A stretch of DNA of 64,000 bases from Bacteroidales bacterium (GTDB lineage: Bacteria > Bacteroidota > Bacteroidia > Bacteroidales > P3), in NCBI GenBank assembly GCA_017633985.1, contig JAGBOF010000036.1, forward strand, positions 99,936 through 163,935, written 5' to 3'. The notes below the pieces were generated by a model. That model was not told the origin of the DNA. It saw only the letters and a list, made by a program, of their open reading frames with translations, and searched no databases. The position numbers were made by a program, and so were the translations under genes. Positions 61,563 through 64,000 of the stretch are shown one piece after another. Positions within the stretch are counted from its first letter, which is position 1; every line of letters starts with the position of its first letter.

Positions 61563-63710
61563 TTATTTCTTTATTATCTTACCAGTATAATTTCCCGCTT
61601 CTATATAATATACTCCGCTTTCCCAATCCTGAAGGTCTATAACAACTAAACCGTCCTGCGTCTTGGTTTGGTAAACAACCTGACCGCTGGCATTAATCAC
61701 CTTAACAGAACCGTTAATTTTGCCTTTTACGGAAGACAAATCCACGGTAACGGAATTTGTTGCTGGAACAGGATAAATATTTATTACATCCGCTTCTTCT
61801 TTAATGTCAGCTAATGATACTTGATGGCTTTGCGCAGACTCGCAATCAGGATACATGTCATTGAAAAACCGTTGTACCTCTGCTGCATTGCGTTTTAATA
61901 AATCTACCGAAGCAATGGCACCGCCCGTTTCGCTCTTTGCGAATACGAAAGCAATGTCTACGCAAAATTCTTCCTGCGATTTAACATCACCTATCACCGC
62001 ATGCATAATTCCTCTTCTGTCTCCTGGTACATTACCTGCTGACACTTCCGACCATTGCGAAGCATCCGAAGGGTCGCCGTCAAACATAAAATCTGTATAA
62101 GGAAGGTCTTCATCCTTATAATTATATCCGCTGCCACCGTAAGTTATTCTCTTACCGTTTTTCCACTGGTTGTGCATGTATTTATAATAATCTCCGAACG
62201 TATTAGGCTCGCCGTTAACTTCCATGGAGTTGTTGTAACACATAAATCCCGAAGCCTGTCTGTTCAAAAACATGCATCCCTGTGCAGGAGGATTGCCCGA
62301 ATAAGCACCTTCTCCGGGTCCGTCTTCGTCTTTGCCGTTATACGCATACGCCATATTCAGATTCCTATCAAATCCGATATAATCATCAAACGCATATCCC
62401 AAATCAAAATCAACAAAAGAACTTAATCGTAAATCTGTATAATCATTCTTTGAACGGTTAATGATTTTATAATTGGCAAATACCGTATTGTTCAATACCT
62501 CATCCGTAGTGTCAAAAGCGTAAAACATAGCATGTATTTCTACGCCAAGCGGAGTGTTTGCCCATGATTCCGTATGGGCAAAAGAATTATCGTTGAATAT
62601 TACGTACAACACCTGATCGCCTCTTATCAAAGGATAATCTCCTTGTTCAGGTTGGTAGATACCGTCGCCGTTGTAATCAAAGAATGGTGCCAAATCCGCA
62701 GCCTGATTGGATGAAACGTTGCCGTGGGCAGGCCAATTCTTTATAACTTCGGGCATTTGATAGTCTTCTTTATAGTAGTTAGCGGTATGGTATGCTATCT
62801 CCGCATCGGTTATCTTCCATATACGGTTATAATTCTGCATATACTCCTTATCAAGCGGATCATCTGTCACAGGACCGTAGAAATAATCCAATCCCGAGGT
62901 CTGAAAACGCTGTCCCGCAAAATGTATAACGGAGTCTTGATCCCTTGCACCTATCCAAATATCCCCCGCATAAACGGTAGAGGTCGCCTCATCTTTAGGA
63001 ACAAAAAATGTTTTGGCGCTTGTTTTTAGGTTATTGAACAAATGACCGTTAGGGAACACTTCGGCAGACACATTATTTATATCCAAAGTCTGCGGATTGT
63101 CGAACATATCTGCAAGACCCGAATAAGTGGACTGATCCGTTGTGTAATCATATATCACATCAGGCATATAACCTGGATAAGACTGCTTTACTTTGGTTAC
63201 GGTAAGATTATCCAATGCAGCGGTGATAGATTCCGCAGAACTGCAATATATCTCTACTACCAATCTTACGGAAGTTTTGCCCTGTGGAACGGTGAATGCT
63301 CCCTGACGGAATTCAAATCCCGAAGCGAAAGTGTATATTTGTCCTGGAACGAAGGTTGAATCGGGATGCGTAACGTCAGATGAATAAACCACACCTATAC
63401 GTAACATATAGTTATCTGCCGTCAGGCGGACAAAGAAATCAACTGAATACTTTTCGGTTGCTTCTACGTTTATAGGATTGCTGACCAAGGTCACAACATC
63501 GCCGTTTAATTCCGTCTGACATGCCGATGACAGGGAATTAATACCCTCCGTCTTCTGCCAAACCGCCCCGGAAGACAATTCTTTGTTCCATCCGTCGGGA
63601 AAACCGTCGGTATAAGTATCAAAATCACTGCTGAATATTGTCTGCGAATGCAGTGAAAAACAACTTAACGTTAATAATACTAACGCTGAAAGACCATAAA
63701 TTTTTTTCAT
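61563..63710 (-). CDS. Large secreted T9SS type A protein, function unknown
   Basis: The protein has 715 residues. Start 63710 gives a signal peptide (MKKIYGLSALVLLTLSCFSLHSQ); a longer start adds only MFRL. Residues about 30-170 resemble a carbohydrate-binding or jelly-roll domain (FDTYTDGFPDGWN, SVDFFVRLTADNYMLRIGVVY). The middle contains FFDYNGDGIYQPEQGDYPLIRGDQ, a calcium-loop-like Asp-rich segment, and GRRGIMHAVIGDV near residue 560. The C-terminal ~80 residues form a T9SS type A domain (INIYPVPATNSVTVDL, ESGVYYIEA, ending KIIKK). A -7 box TACCTTTG lies at 63779-63772. The ligand or activity is unknown. Confidence 0.83.
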   Translation of the reverse strand: MKKIYGLSALVLLTLSCFSLHSQTIFSSDFDTYTDGFPDGWNKELSSGAVWQKTEGINSLSSACQTELNGDVVTLVSNPINVEATEKYSVDFFVRLTADNYMLRIGVVYSSDVTHPDSTFVPGQIYTFASGFEFRQGAFTVPQGKTSVRLVVEIYCSSAESITAALDNLTVTKVKQSYPGYMPDVIYDYTTDQSTYSGLADMFDNPQTLDINNVSAEVFPNGHLFNNLKTSAKTFFVPKDEATSTVYAGDIWIGARDQDSVIHFAGQRFQTSGLDYFYGPVTDDPLDKEYMQNYNRIWKITDAEIAYHTANYYKEDYQMPEVIKNWPAHGNVSSNQAADLAPFFDYNGDGIYQPEQGDYPLIRGDQVLYVIFNDNSFAHTESWANTPLGVEIHAMFYAFDTTDEVLNNTVFANYKIINRSKNDYTDLRLSSFVDFDLGYAFDDYIGFDRNLNMAYAYNGKDEDGPGEGAYSGNPPAQGCMFLNRQASGFMCYNNSMEVNGEPNTFGDYYKYMHNQWKNGKRITYGGSGYNYKDEDLPYTDFMFDGDPSDASQWSEVSAGNVPGDRRGIMHAVIGDVKSQEEFCVDIAFVFAKSETGGAIASVDLLKRNAAEVQRFFNDMYPDCESAQSHQVSLADIKEEADVINIYPVPATNSVTVDLSSVKGKINGSVKVINASGQVVYQTKTQDGLVVIDLQDWESGVYYIEAGNYTGKIIKK

Positions 63711-63824
63711 AAGCCTAAACACTTTAAGGAAAAGTGGAAACCTTTTATTAATGAAACTTACTTTAACCTTGCAAAGGTAAAAAATTTTTACATTATCACT
63801 ATATAAAACGCCACAAAATTATCC

Positions 63825-63915
63825 CGCAAAAATAAAACGCCGTTTTAATAAATTAATCAGCGATAAAAATTTATTTTTACGGCGTTTTAATATTTTTTTA
63901 CGCCGTCTTTTTTAA
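63825..63915. repeat. 21-bp modular array 12 (order A-B-A'-A)
   Basis: Centres are 63840 (ACGCCGT), 63861 (AATCAGCGAT), 63882 (ACGGCGT) and 63903 (ACGCCGT), 21 bp apart. The left edge CCGCAAAAATAAAACG is the inverted copy of the right edges of arrays 1 and 4. A lone ACGCC (63811) lies outside the 21-bp phase. Confidence 0.88.
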
Positions 63916-63933
63916 CCAGCTTATTATCAAGTA

Positions 63934-63985
63934 TTTTCAAAAGGGCATTTTAACGCTGTTTTTACTGCCTTTGAGGGACGTTTTT
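63934..63985. repeat. Phased T tracts at the right edge of the window
   Basis: T runs of 3-5 bases are centred near 63936, 63950, 63961, 63971 and 63983, i.e. about every 11-12 bp, just right of array 12. It is a second example of predicted curved DNA beside an array. Confidence 0.5.
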
Positions 63986-64000
63986 AAGCGTATGAAAAAA

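Noticed and set aside
5050..63915. CRISPR arrays as an explanation for the repeat blocks
   Set aside because: The units are contiguous at 21 bp without unique spacers, occur as about four units at many sites, alternate in orientation and have no cas genes nearby.
5050..63915. REP/BIME elements mobilised by a RAYT transposase, or MITEs
   Set aside because: No transposase of any kind is visible in the window, and module order differs from block to block, so no single mobile unit with fixed ends is defined. A transposase elsewhere in the genome cannot be excluded.
1..64000. tRNA and rRNA genes
   Set aside because: No cloverleaf-like sequence with a GGTTCGAnTCC-type arm and no rRNA-like stretch was found in the intergenic regions I read; a dedicated scan could still find a missed tRNA.

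Overview
The window is about 37% GC and almost certainly comes from an anaerobic member of the Bacteroidota, order Bacteroidales. The evidence is: several secreted proteins with C-terminal type IX secretion (T9SS) sorting domains; a GldB lipoprotein; TonB-dependent receptors (TBDRs); an Omp28-family protein; a DUF4249 lipoprotein; a Bacteroidales-type tryptophanase; a pyrophosphate-type phosphofructokinase; an [FeFe]-hydrogenase-like sensor; and repeated promoters of the Bacteroidota form TTTG-N19/20-TAnnTTTG. I saw no rRNA or tRNA genes and no complete insertion sequence. I cannot name the genus.

Layout. 1-5.0 kb: start of an M28/glutaminyl-cyclase-like lipoprotein, then an operon of a hydrogenase-like sensor, ung and a GLUG-repeat T9SS protein. 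5.0-7.1 kb: tnaA behind a short leader ORF, then a candidate ~100-nt RNA gene beside an 11-G tract. 7.1-23.6 kb, nearly all minus strand: yciH, a lipid kinase, an LTA-synthase-like enzyme, gldB, rluD, a T9SS protein, a PASTA protein, a YugP-type protease, folE, Omp28, dxs, mazG and a family 9 glycosyltransferase. 23.7-31.8 kb: MBL hydrolase, beta-barrel protein, M64 peptidase, yicC, rseP, an unknown protein and a secreted GH13. 31.8-40.4 kb: TBDR, lipoprotein, sufB, and a Sel1-Sel1-phosphoglucomutase operon. 40.6-50.2 kb, plus strand: ispG, glycosyltransferase, a phospholipase D/sigma-54 activator/aroA operon, a C69 dipeptidase and pfp. 50.3-63.7 kb: a frameshifted T9SS gene with a small membrane-sorted partner, comEC, tig-ychF, DUF4249, pyrK-pyrD, a Cys/His-rich membrane protein with a TBDR, and a large T9SS protein.

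The most unusual signal lies between the genes. Twelve intergenic blocks are each built of about four short modules whose centres I counted at 21 bp apart, i.e. two DNA helical turns. There are five core types: A ACGCCGT/ACGGCGT; B AATCAGCGAT; C AATCAGCCTGATT; D AATCACGCAGATT; E TCGCACAT. They are mixed in different orders and orientations, with A/T-rich linkers and often an outward TTATTTTTGCG edge. The same 21-bp modules occur in frame inside two essential-pathway genes, ispG (four units) and aroA (three units), where they encode extra linker residues; 21 is also a multiple of three. Several blocks sit next to A/T tracts phased at about 11 bp (predicted curved DNA). I regard this array family as the best candidate for an undescribed system. 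Its function (nucleoprotein site, terminator or selfish repeat) is not decided by sequence alone.

Other points of interest are the tnaA leader ORF with competing hairpins, the promoter-terminator pair without an ORF, an A*-class IspG that has lost its A* domain, a solitary sufB, and two TBDRs with an uncommon CxxC plug motif, one behind a small Cys/His-rich protein.
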